Shown: in pieces, positions 6,654 to 13,935 of the stretch
How positions within the stretch are numbered: the stretch's first letter is position 1
Layout of the letters: each line of letters begins with the position of its first letter
Assembly (NCBI GenBank): GCA_030841965.1
Contig: JAUUSJ010000113.1
Location: 1-13,979 of the forward strand
Direction of reading: 5' to 3'
DNA: 13,979 bases
From: Blautia sp.
GTDB taxonomy: Bacteria > Bacillota > Clostridia > Lachnospirales > Lachnospiraceae
Notes under the pieces: model-generated
Seen by the model: only the letters and a program-made list of their open reading frames with translations
Told to the model about the DNA's origin: nothing
The model's database searches: none
Position numbers and translations under genes: made by a program

Positions 6654-8984
6654 ATGACAGATACACAATTAAAAATAACAATCGGTGGTTTGCTACACGA
6701 TATAGGAAAGGTTTTATACCGTGCCAATGATGGGCGAAATCACAGTGAGAGTGGCTATGATTTTTTGAAAAATAGGTTGCATATTGAGGATAATGATATA
6801 TTAGACCAGGTTCGCTTTCATCACGCAAAACCACTTAGCAGAGCGAATATAGCGACGAACTCACTTGCTTATATTACATATATGGCGGATAATATTGCTG
6901 CAAGAACAGACCGGAGAGAAAACGAAACTGGTGAGTTTGGATTTGATAAGAATATACCGTTAGAGGCAGTATTTAGTATCTTAAATGGAAGAAGAGAATC
7001 TGCATATTATGAGGCAGCTACTTTGGAAAACACAGGAAAAATAAATTATCCAAAAACAGAAAAGATACCGTATCAGGATAGCTTTTATAAAAAAATAGAG
7101 CAAGACCTTACTGATATTTTGAATCAGTTAAAATATGAGGATGCTTATATTAATTCTCTCTTGGAAGTGATGGAGGGAACTCTAACCTATATCCCATCTT
7201 CTACAGCAAAGGGAGAGCGACCAGATATCTCTTTATACGATCATGTAAAGCTTACAGCGGCATTTGGAAATTGTATTTATCAATATCTCGAAGAAAATGG
7301 AGAAAGAAATTACAAAAAAGTACTATTTGACGAAAGTGCAAATTTCTATAATAAAAAGGTTTTTTTACTTGCCAGTATAGATATCTCTGGTATCCAGGCG
7401 TTTATTTATGACATTCAGAATGAAGATGCCTTGAAAAATTTGCGAGCAAGGTCTTTTTATTTAGAAATTTTCATGGAGAATGTAATTGATGAAATTTTTG
7501 ATACAGAGGGGCTTTCCAGAACAAATCTTATTTATTCTGGCGGAGGACATGCCTATTTTCTGTTACCAAATACAAAAATAGCGATAGCTAAATTGGAGAA
7601 GATAGAAGAAAAACTAAATAAATGGCTTTTGGAATATTTTAAAACGGGACTTTATATGGGATTTGGTTATGCAGCTTGCAGTGCCAATGATTTAAAAAAT
7701 GAGCCAGAAGGTTCTTATCGAGAAATCTTTTCTCAAATTTCAGAAAAAATGTTAGATAAGAAAAATCATCGCTATAGTGCGAAACAAATTTTGTTTTTGA
7801 ATAAAGGACTTAAGATGGAACATGAGAGAGAATGCAGAATTTGTCATCGCTCCGACCGATTGGGGGAGGAAAATCTCTGTGAGATATGTAGTGGATTTCT
7901 TGTATTGGCGAGAGGAATGGTAAAGGATGATTTTTTCACGATTATAAGTGAGAAAGAGTCTCAAAAAGCGATTCCTATTTTCCCAGAGAGATATCTCGTT
8001 ACAGATACAAAAGAAAGATTAAAAAATAGAATAAAAAATCAACCACAGTATATTAGAGCTTACTGTAAAAATAAGATGTATACAGGAGATTCTATTTCTA
8101 CTAAACTCTGGGTTGGCGATTATAAGAGTCACGATACATTTGAAGAGTTAGTGGCGGGAGCAAAGGGAATTAAAAGACTTGCAGTTTTAAGAGCCGATAT
8201 CGATAATCTTGGGAAGACATTTGTACAGGGCTTTGAAAACGAAGAGACGAAGGGAAAATATAATACATTATCTAGAACTTCCGTTTTTTCGAGAAAATTA
8301 TCATTATTTTTTAAGCTGTATATGAATGATATATTGAAAAAAGGAGTTTATAGTTTAGACGGAGAGAGCGAGGAAAAGAGAAGAGCGGCGATAGTCTATT
8401 CTGGAGGAGATGATGTTTTTATCGTCGGTGCGTGGAAGGATATTTTAGAGTTTTCTATTGATTTGTATCAGGACTTAGCGAAATATACGCAGAAGGCAAT
8501 TTCTATCTCGGCTGGACTTGGAATTTATTTTCCGAAGTATCCGATTTCTTATATGGCAGAACAGACAGGAGAGCTCGAAGAGGAGTCTAAGAATAGAAAA
8601 GATGCAAGTGGAGAGATAAAGAAAAACGCCATTACAGTATTTGAAAAAGGGAATACATATGCCTGGGATGTCTTTCTTGAGAAGGTGCTTGAGGAGAAAT
8701 TTAAAATAATTTATAGTTTCTTTTCTAAATCTGAAGATAGAGGAAAAAATTTTCTCTATCATCTGCTTGATTTATTTAGAGGAGAAGAAAAGATTAATCT
8801 AGCAAGACTAGCCTATATGCTTTCTAGGTTAGAGCCTGATACAGAGAATGAGGAAGAAAGGCAAGAGTATCGAGAATTTTCTAAAAAGATTTATGAATGG
8901 AAAAAGAATAAAGAAGATAGCAGGCAGGCAATGACAGCCATTTATATTTATGCCTATTTAGTTCGCGAGGAGGTAGAAAGATGA
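6654..8984 (+). CDS. csm1: Cas10/Csm1, type III-A effector large subunit
   Basis: A 776-residue multidomain signal subunit of the Csm complex. The N-terminal HD nuclease domain has H15-D16 in GGLLHDIGKVLYRAND, H56-H57 in RFHHAKP, and D79 in YMADNIAARTDRR, as expected for single-stranded DNA cutting. The first palm begins near ASIDISGIQAFIYDI (240-254). A four-cysteine zinc site is C394, C397, C409, C412. The second palm has LRADIDNLGKTF (512-523) and an intact GGDD at 584-587, the active site that makes cyclic oligoadenylate from ATP on target RNA binding. A helical C-terminal domain follows. Both catalytic centres look intact. It begins 3 nt after cas6 behind AGGAGGG and overlaps csm2 by ATGA. 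A Csm6-type ring-nucleotide-activated RNase is missing from the window, so the receiver of the signal is unknown. Confidence 0.97.
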   Translation: MTDTQLKITIGGLLHDIGKVLYRANDGRNHSESGYDFLKNRLHIEDNDILDQVRFHHAKPLSRANIATNSLAYITYMADNIAARTDRRENETGEFGFDKNIPLEAVFSILNGRRESAYYEAATLENTGKINYPKTEKIPYQDSFYKKIEQDLTDILNQLKYEDAYINSLLEVMEGTLTYIPSSTAKGERPDISLYDHVKLTAAFGNCIYQYLEENGERNYKKVLFDESANFYNKKVFLLASIDISGIQAFIYDIQNEDALKNLRARSFYLEIFMENVIDEIFDTEGLSRTNLIYSGGGHAYFLLPNTKIAIAKLEKIEEKLNKWLLEYFKTGLYMGFGYAACSANDLKNEPEGSYREIFSQISEKMLDKKNHRYSAKQILFLNKGLKMEHERECRICHRSDRLGEENLCEICSGFLVLARGMVKDDFFTIISEKESQKAIPIFPERYLVTDTKERLKNRIKNQPQYIRAYCKNKMYTGDSISTKLWVGDYKSHDTFEELVAGAKGIKRLAVLRADIDNLGKTFVQGFENEETKGKYNTLSRTSVFSRKLSLFFKLYMNDILKKGVYSLDGESEEKRRAAIVYSGGDDVFIVGAWKDILEFSIDLYQDLAKYTQKAISISAGLGIYFPKYPISYMAEQTGELEEESKNRKDASGEIKKNAITVFEKGNTYAWDVFLEKVLEEKFKIIYSFFSKSEDRGKNFLYHLLDLFRGEEKINLARLAYMLSRLEPDTENEEERQEYREFSKKIYEWKKNKEDSRQAMTAIYIYAYLVREEVER

Positions 8985-9370
8985 AGTTGACAAAATTAAA
9001 TTATGTGGATGAGGCTGAGAAAGTTATAAAATCAATGATAAAACGAGATAAGAATGGAAGAGCGAGTATTGGAATTACTACTTCTAAGATTAGAAATCTT
9101 CTCTCGATGATTTCTGAGATTTATCATGATGCGATGCATAGTAAGGAAAAACAGCTAGATGATGATATATTGAGTAGAATTCAGTATTTAAAAATGCGTT
9201 TTGCCTACGAGGCGGGACGAGATAAGAACGTAAAAGAGTTTGTCAATACAGCGAATATTTTTCATGTGATGGACGAGATTGGGAGAGAAAAGGAAAATTT
9301 AATTGTATTTTGTCATTATATGGAGGCACTTGTCGCATACAGGAAATTTTATGTAGAAAAAGATGATTAG
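8981..9370 (+). CDS. csm2: Csm2, small subunit of the type III-A complex
   Basis: A 129-residue, mostly helical protein. Csm2 subunits stack along the belly of the Csm complex and contact target RNA. The family signature is clear: ITTSKIRNLLSMISEIYHD (32-50), then the block IQYLKMRFAYEAGRDKNVK (67-85) and KEFVNTANI. The start overlaps the cas10 stop as ATGA, which points to translational coupling. A 67-nt gap follows before csm3, longer than the other gaps in this operon, but I see neither a terminator nor a convincing promoter in it. Confidence 0.93.
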   Translation: MKLTKLNYVDEAEKVIKSMIKRDKNGRASIGITTSKIRNLLSMISEIYHDAMHSKEKQLDDDILSRIQYLKMRFAYEAGRDKNVKEFVNTANIFHVMDEIGREKENLIVFCHYMEALVAYRKFYVEKDD

Positions 9371-9437
9371 ATTTTAAAAATCCAATAAAGATAAGGAAAA
9401 ATTTAAGGCAGATAGTTTTAATAGGGAGGAAGAGTAT

Positions 9438-10097
9438 ATGTACGCAAAAATAGAAATTACAGGAATTATTGAGGTATGTACAGGAATGCATATTGGAGGT
9501 AGTACAACATTTTCAGCGATAGGAGCAGTGGATTCTCCAGTAATTCGAGATACATTATCAGATAGACCGATGATACCAGGAAGTAGCCTAAAAGGAAAGA
9601 TGAGAGCTTTGCTTGCCAAGCAATATAATGAGGGACTTGTGAAAACTCATGACCAAGATGATGAGAGAATTTTAAGATTATTCGGTTCGGCAGAGAAAAA
9701 AAAGAGAAGCCGACTTATTTTCTCAGATATGATGCTCAGCAATATGGAAGAGCTTAGACAGTTGGGTTTAAATTCTGCGACAGAAGTAAAATTTGAAAAT
9801 ACAATTAATCGTATGACAGCCGTGGCTAATCCAAGACAGATTGAGCGAGTTGTAAGGGGAAGCGAGTATCGCTTATCCATTATTTATGATGCAGAAGAAT
9901 TGGATGAGATAGAGGATGATTTTTCTCTTATCTTAGATGGAATGAGGCTATTGCAGTATGATTATCTTGGTGGAAATGGTTCGAGAGGCTATGGAAAGAT
10001 TAAATTTAAAGATTTGCAGGCGGAAGAAGTAGTGGGTGAGATAGATGAGACGATATTAAGTCGTTGCAATGCGTTATTAAAACAAGTAGAAAAATAG
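9438..10097 (+). CDS. csm3: Csm3, backbone RNase subunit of the type III-A complex
   Basis: A 219-residue Cas7-type RAMP protein that forms the crRNA-bound filament and cuts target RNA at 6-nt intervals. It carries MHIGGSTTFSAIGAVDSPVI with D32, the position of the catalytic aspartate known in this family. MIPGSSLKGKMRALL (45-59) follows, then the conserved block KFENTINRMTAVANPRQIER (118-137) and the glycine-rich loop YLGGNGSRGYGKIKF (176-190). The RNase residue is present, so the complex should be able to cut RNA. The start has GGGAGGAAG upstream at good spacing. The next gene, csm4, begins 30 nt downstream in the same direction. Confidence 0.96.
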   Translation: MYAKIEITGIIEVCTGMHIGGSTTFSAIGAVDSPVIRDTLSDRPMIPGSSLKGKMRALLAKQYNEGLVKTHDQDDERILRLFGSAEKKKRSRLIFSDMMLSNMEELRQLGLNSATEVKFENTINRMTAVANPRQIERVVRGSEYRLSIIYDAEELDEIEDDFSLILDGMRLLQYDYLGGNGSRGYGKIKFKDLQAEEVVGEIDETILSRCNALLKQVEK

Positions 10098-10127
10098 TAT
10101 ATGAAATGATTATTTTGGGAGGAAAAG

Positions 10128-11054
10128 ATGAAATACAAGATTTTTAAAATGAATTTTTTGACGAATGTTCATTTTGGAGATGGAAGTCTCGGAAAAATAA
10201 AAAAAACGCTGTATGCGGATACGATTTTTTCTGCTCTATGTCATGAGGCGATTAAAATGGGACAAAAACAATTGAATCATCTTGTAGCACTTGTGAGGGA
10301 GGATAAAATAAAAATATCCGATAGTCTGCCTTATATCGGGGATATATTTTATATTCCAAAGCCCCTAATGAGAGAAGAGAGAAAAACGAAGGAAGATATC
10401 TCAGAGAAAAAATATAATAAGAGATTAGAATATATTCCGATAGAGCAGATAGAACAATTCTTGCGAGGAGAGATAAGAGCAAAAGAAGAAGTTGAGAAAT
10501 TAAAAAACTTGGGAAGGCAGCAGCTTCTTGAAAAGGCGGCGATAAAGGAGGGAGAAGATGCCACCCCTTATTCTGTTGGAAGTTTTCAATTTGAAAAAGA
10601 CTGTGGCCTGTATTTTATTTTAGCATATGAGAGAGCAGAGGATTTTGACTTTATCAATGATTTATTATTATCACTCTCCTATACTGGAATTGGCGGGGAG
10701 CTTACATCTGGATTTGGAAGATTTGAGCTGAAAATGAGACAGTTGCCAGAAGAATTAGCAAAAAGAATGGAGGGAGAATTTCAATTATATATGAGTCTTT
10801 CCATCTCATTACCTAGAGAAGAGGAAATAGAGAGTGCCTTAGAAAAAGCAAATTATACGATTGCAAAGAGAAGTGGATTTGTGGCATCTACAACTTATTC
10901 AAACAATTCTTATAAGAAGAAAAAGGATATATATTTATTGAAAGCAGGTTCTTCATTTTTAAAGAAATTTGAGGGAGATATCTATGATGTGTCAGAATAT
11001 GGGTCACATCCTGTATATCGATACGCAAAACCACTGTTTATGGGGGTGAGATAA
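10128..11054 (+). CDS. csm4: Csm4, Cas5-like RAMP subunit of the type III-A complex
   Basis: A 308-residue RAMP protein. Csm4 caps the foot of the complex, holding the 5' handle of the crRNA and binding Cas10. Seen: an N-terminal VHFGDGSLGKIKKTLYADTI (14-33), typical of Csm4; a middle charged region; the glycine-rich RAMP loop YTGIGGELTSGFGRFEL (185-201); and a C-terminal second fold with AKRSGFVASTTYSNNSYKKK (246-265) and HPVYRYAKPLFMGVR. GGGAGG at 10117-10122 supports the start. The stop codon overlaps the csm5 start by one base (TAATG), which suggests coupled translation. Length is normal for the family. Confidence 0.95.
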   Translation: MKYKIFKMNFLTNVHFGDGSLGKIKKTLYADTIFSALCHEAIKMGQKQLNHLVALVREDKIKISDSLPYIGDIFYIPKPLMREERKTKEDISEKKYNKRLEYIPIEQIEQFLRGEIRAKEEVEKLKNLGRQQLLEKAAIKEGEDATPYSVGSFQFEKDCGLYFILAYERAEDFDFINDLLLSLSYTGIGGELTSGFGRFELKMRQLPEELAKRMEGEFQLYMSLSISLPREEEIESALEKANYTIAKRSGFVASTTYSNNSYKKKKDIYLLKAGSSFLKKFEGDIYDVSEYGSHPVYRYAKPLFMGVR

Positions 11055-12181
11055 TGCAGTCTTATTTAAAAACATATGAATTGACATTTCGAACATTAAG
11101 TCCTGTTTTTATTGGAAGTGGAAGTACCATAACGAAGAAGGAATATATTTATGATCGTTTTGCAAATCGAATTTTAATTCCAGATATGGATAAGATGTTT
11201 GAGGAATTAAAAAAGCATAAATTATTAAGGCAGTATGAGGATTATATGGTGCGGGAGAATTATGATTTATTGCGATTTTTGAGAGATTATCAAATCTCAA
11301 AAACAGAGTATACATCTTGGTGTTCGAGAGTGGAAGATATGGCAGATATTGATGCGGCGGCTAGGAGCATAAAGGAGATATTGACGTTTGTAAAAGACCC
11401 GTACGGGAATCCATATGTACCTGGCAGTAGTATAAAAGGAATGCTTCGGAATGCTCTAATGAGTTATCTGGTTTTGGAAGATATAAATTTACAAAAGAAA
11501 TATGCCAATAAAATAAAAACGGCAAGAAAAGATAATAGAAGCAAATATTTATCTTATGAGGCAAGGGAGCTTGATGAAGAATTGCTTCATAGAACGCGAT
11601 GTGAGGGTGTGAGGAAAGAGGATAAAGTAAATGATGTTATGGCGGGATTCCATGTCTCGGATAGCGAACCGATTTCTCCTGAGAGATTATGTCTTTGCCA
11701 AAAGGTAGATTTGAAGGTCGATGGTTCTCAGGGAAAATTGAATATATTGAGGGAATGCCTAAAACCAGGAACTAAAATTTCGTTTACTATCACAATTGAC
11801 ACTCAATTATTTCCTTACAAAATGGGGGAGGTGCAAAAAGCAATTCGAAAGTTCTGGGAAAACTATAAGAAGGAATTTATGTCTTGCTTTAAAAATTGCC
11901 CTAAGATTCCTGAAGAGAAATATTTATTGCTTCTCGGAGGAGGGGTAGGATATCCGTCCAAAACAGTGACTTACTCGATTGTTCATGGTCGGGAGGGAGT
12001 GCGCCAAGTCAGTGAGATTTTGGATGCTACGATTAGTGGAAAGGCGAGAAAAGAACATAGACATCAAGATGACCTGAAAAAAGGAGCTTCTCCACATGTT
12101 CTAAAATGTACCGTTTATGAAGGAAAATTAATGCAGATGGGAGTTTGTAAGATTCAAAAACTAAAAGCTATGGAAAAATAG
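11054..12181 (+). CDS. csm5: Csm5, head-end RAMP subunit of the type III-A complex
   Basis: A 375-residue Cas7-type RAMP protein that sits at the 3' end of the crRNA and, in studied systems, helps recruit host nucleases for crRNA trimming. Features: LTFRTLSPVFIGSGSTITKK (10-29) at the N-terminus; YVPGSSIKGMLRNALMSYL (121-139); a long insert rich in charged residues; and LLLLGGGVGYPSKTV (291-305), the C-terminal glycine-rich segment of Csm5. It starts inside TAATG with the csm4 stop. It is the last effector gene in the run; a 194-nt noncoding gap separates it from cas1. csm6 often occupies this place in type III-A loci, but no reading frame for it is present. Confidence 0.94.
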   Translation: MQSYLKTYELTFRTLSPVFIGSGSTITKKEYIYDRFANRILIPDMDKMFEELKKHKLLRQYEDYMVRENYDLLRFLRDYQISKTEYTSWCSRVEDMADIDAAARSIKEILTFVKDPYGNPYVPGSSIKGMLRNALMSYLVLEDINLQKKYANKIKTARKDNRSKYLSYEARELDEELLHRTRCEGVRKEDKVNDVMAGFHVSDSEPISPERLCLCQKVDLKVDGSQGKLNILRECLKPGTKISFTITIDTQLFPYKMGEVQKAIRKFWENYKKEFMSCFKNCPKIPEEKYLLLLGGGVGYPSKTVTYSIVHGREGVRQVSEILDATISGKARKEHRHQDDLKKGASPHVLKCTVYEGKLMQMGVCKIQKLKAMEK

Positions 12182-12195
12182 TTTGATATATTATA

Positions 12196-12226
12196 TATAA
12201 TTTGTTCCCCGCAAGGGGACGAAGAT
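12196..12226 (+). repeat. Lone CRISPR-repeat-like stem-loop between csm5 and cas1
   Basis: CCCC (12207-12210), a GCAA tetraloop and GGGG (12215-12218) form a tight hairpin extended by a T-A pair, followed by ACGAAGAT. The layout of a short CCCC/GGGG stem followed by ACGA-rich sequence resembles type III-A repeats, such as that of Staphylococcus epidermidis, which ends GGGGACGAGAAC. Only one copy is present, with no spacer-repeat series, so it is not an array. No T-run follows on either strand, which argues against an intrinsic terminator. It could be a degenerate repeat, an orphan repeat or an unrelated RNA hairpin. Confidence 0.45.
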
Positions 12227-12320
12227 AAAAAATAGCATGTTTATTTATCGAGCTCGTTCAACTAAAAATCAAATGAAAGAGAGGTGGAGCAGATAGCTTT
12301 CATGGATTGATGAGTCTGTG

Positions 12321-12341
12321 TTAGTGGACATATCTGTTTGC
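12321..12341 (+). promoter_or_regulatory. Operator-like sequence upstream of cas1
   Basis: GGACATATCTGTT (12326-12338) matches GGACATGTCTGTT (5689-5701) in the WYL leader at 12 of 13 bases, and both are preceded by TTAGTG. It lies about 40 nt before the cas1 start. Weak promoter-like boxes overlap it (TTGATG 12307-12312, TATCTG 12331-12336), but none is strong. The second arm of the dyad is not kept here, so it may be a half-site or chance. Confidence 0.4.
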
Positions 12342-12375
12342 TATTTATATTCGTTTAGAATGAAAGGAATGGTGG

Positions 12376-13386
12376 ATGAATATGGCATGTCTATATGTGA
12401 TGGAATATGGAGCTAAAATTAATCTAGGTCAGGGAACTGTCGATGTAATAGGGAAGGATGAGTCGAAAAGAATGCTTCCGATTGAAACCTTAGAATCTAT
12501 TGTGATTTTTGGAAATATAACAATGAGTAATGCCTGTATGAGGGAATGCTTAAGGAGAGGAATTCAAGTGAGTTTCTTGTCAAAACGTGGAAGGTATTTT
12601 GGACGACTCGTCTCTACTTCTCATGGAAACCCAGAGAGATTAAAGAATCAGATATATTTGAGCGACAATTTGGAATTTACACTTGAATTTACGAAGAAAA
12701 TTTTAAAGAGTAAAATTCATAATCAAAAGATTGTGTTAAAAAGATATAATCGAAGAGTGAATAAAAATTTAAGTGAGGAATTGAGGCAGCTTGATATTAG
12801 TGAGAGAAAAATAATGGCAGCAGATAGTATTGAATCAGCTATGGGATATGAGGGAAATGCGGCGCGTTATTATTTTCAGGCGTTATCGAAGTTGATTAAG
12901 ACAGAATTCCAATTTTCGGGAAGAAATCGACGACCTCCAAAAGATGCTTTTAACGCAATGATAAGTTTGGGGTATACCATTGTATTTTATGAGATTTTTG
13001 CGGAGTTAGAAAATAGAAATATAAATCCGTATATTGGGTTTATGCATAAGTTGAAAGATAATCATCCTGCATTAGTCAGTGATTTATTGGAGGAATGGAG
13101 AGCGGTTTTAGTTGACGCCACAGTTTTGAGTTTAATTCAGGGAAATGAAATTGGGATTGAGGAGTTTCAAAAAAATGAGGAGAATGGTGGAATTATTATA
13201 AATAATTCTGGGGTGAAAAAATTAGTGTATAAGTTGGAGAAAAAGATGCAGTCGAATATGAATTATTTGTCTTATCTGGAACATCCAGTGAGTTTTCGAA
13301 GAGCAATTTGGTGGCAGGTGATGAATTTATCTAGGTGTATAGATAATCAGAGTTTGGAGTATTATGAGCCGATAAGGTTGCGATAA
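12376..13386 (+). CDS. cas1: Cas1, CRISPR adaptation integrase
   Basis: A 336-residue metal-dependent integrase that, as a complex with Cas2, inserts new spacers at the leader end of a CRISPR array. The N-terminal beta domain (LYVMEYGAKINLGQGTVDV, about 6-24) is followed by the catalytic helical domain. Catalytic residues expected from the family are visible: E159 in AMGYEGNAARYYF, H224 in YIGFMHKLKDNHPALVSDL, and E239 in DLLEEWRAVLVD. GRNRRPPKDAFNAMISLGYT (182-201) is the usual conserved patch. The start at 12376 is supported by AAAGGA seven bases upstream; an in-frame ATG two codons later is possible. It is separated from csm5 by 194 nt, so it may have its own promoter. No reverse transcriptase fusion is present. 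Key residues and length are intact. Confidence 0.95.
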   Translation: MNMACLYVMEYGAKINLGQGTVDVIGKDESKRMLPIETLESIVIFGNITMSNACMRECLRRGIQVSFLSKRGRYFGRLVSTSHGNPERLKNQIYLSDNLEFTLEFTKKILKSKIHNQKIVLKRYNRRVNKNLSEELRQLDISERKIMAADSIESAMGYEGNAARYYFQALSKLIKTEFQFSGRNRRPPKDAFNAMISLGYTIVFYEIFAELENRNINPYIGFMHKLKDNHPALVSDLLEEWRAVLVDATVLSLIQGNEIGIEEFQKNEENGGIIINNSGVKKLVYKLEKKMQSNMNYLSYLEHPVSFRRAIWWQVMNLSRCIDNQSLEYYEPIRLR

Positions 13387-13413
13387 AAGAGGGGGTGGGG
13401 AGAGAAATGGGAA

Positions 13414-13483
13414 AATTCGAGGGAATTAGAGGAAATTCGAGGGAATTAGAGGGAATTAGATGAAATTAGGGGGAAATGGGGGA
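13414..13483 (+). repeat. Array of seven 10-nt purine-rich tandem repeats before cas2
   Basis: Consecutive 10-mers start at 13414, 13424, 13434, 13444, 13454, 13464 and 13474. The first four are AATTCGAGGG, AATTAGAGGA, AATTCGAGGG and AATTAGAGGG; the last three are more diverged (AATTAGATGA, AATTAGGGGG, AAATGGGGGA). The array fills most of the 89-nt cas1-cas2 gap and runs into the start of cas2. Several units contain GAGGG or GGGGG, which resemble ribosome binding sites, so copy-number change could alter cas2 translation (inference). Confidence 0.8.
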
Positions 13484-13790
13484 AAGTATATTGGAAGAAT
13501 ATGATTTTTATGAAGAGAAAAAATATATTGTGCTTATTATTTATGATATAAGTGATAATAAGCATAGGACAAAGTTTGCGAAGTATTTATCTTCTTTTGG
13601 AGTGCGAGTACAAAAATCTGCTTTTGAGGCAAGATTGAATAAAAAGCAGTTTAAAACTTTGATGGAAGGCTTGAATATTCGATTAAGAGCGGAGGATAAT
13701 GTGCGGGTGTATAAGTTACAGGGGTATGAGGAGATAACGGTGTTTGGAAGTAAAAATTATTTGCAGGAAGAGGATGTGATTATTATATAA
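13476..13790 (+). CDS. cas2: Cas2, CRISPR adaptation subunit
   Basis: A protein of up to 104 residues with a ferredoxin-like fold, the dimeric partner of Cas1 in spacer integration. The first strand YIVLIIYDISDNKHRTKFAK (17-36) contains the conserved aspartate D24. SSFGVRVQKSAFEARLNKKQ (about 39-58) and DNVRVYKLQGYE follow, as in typical Cas2 proteins. The start is uncertain: the ATG at 13476 has a GGGGG only 2 nt in front, which is too close, while an in-frame TTG at 13491 has GGGGG (13478-13482) at an ideal 8 nt and would give 99 residues. Both starts lie N-terminal to the conserved fold. The gene lies 89 nt after cas1 and is the last gene in the window. No array follows within the remaining 189 nt. 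Confidence 0.92.
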   Translation: MGESILEEYDFYEEKKYIVLIIYDISDNKHRTKFAKYLSSFGVRVQKSAFEARLNKKQFKTLMEGLNIRLRAEDNVRVYKLQGYEEITVFGSKNYLQEEDVIII

Positions 13791-13814
13791 GTGTTAAAAA
13801 TGGAATGGTTAGAA

Positions 13815-13852
13815 GGGGGTATAATTTTTGGAGAGTGAGGGGTGGGGTGGGG
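13815..13852 (+). other. G-rich segment downstream of cas2
   Basis: Three GGGG runs separated by single T residues (13839-13842, 13844-13847, 13849-13852) are preceded at some distance by GGGGG (13815-13819). The plus strand, or its RNA, could form a G-quadruplex using all four runs with one long loop. The right half overlaps the end of the dispersed repeat at 13848-13935. No gene, terminator hairpin or array is seen in 13791-13847. Confidence 0.4.
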
Positions 13853-13935
13853 ACAGACGCAAAAAGAGGAAGCATAGATATCCTCCGCAAACACGTTCGT
13901 TCCCACGGTTTTTCGACATACGCCGATATATGCCG
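13848..13935 (-). repeat. Right copy of the 88-nt inverted dispersed repeat
   Basis: The reverse complement of this stretch matches bases 1-88 at 71/88 positions without gaps, with the near-identical core at 13888-13922 (34/35). Beyond it, at 13950-13962, lies a small hairpin GCAGC-TAC-GCTGC, which may belong to a longer version of the same element running out of the window. The minus-strand open frame through this copy (69 codons, 13966-13757) is of low complexity and is more likely repeat-derived than a true gene. The two copies point in opposite directions and enclose the whole of the window's gene content. Confidence 0.85.

Noticed and set aside
9371..9437. Gap between csm2 and csm3 as a separate promoter or small gene
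   Set aside because: No paired -35/-10 boxes, hairpin or open frame with a start signal could be supported in these 67 bases; only the csm3 ribosome binding site is clear.
12207..12218. Stem-loop after csm5 as an intrinsic terminator
   Set aside because: The stem is short and no T-run follows on either strand, so termination is not supported.
13414..13483. Tandem repeats before cas2 as a CRISPR array
   Set aside because: The units are directly adjacent 10-mers without spacers and are diverged, so this is a simple tandem repeat.
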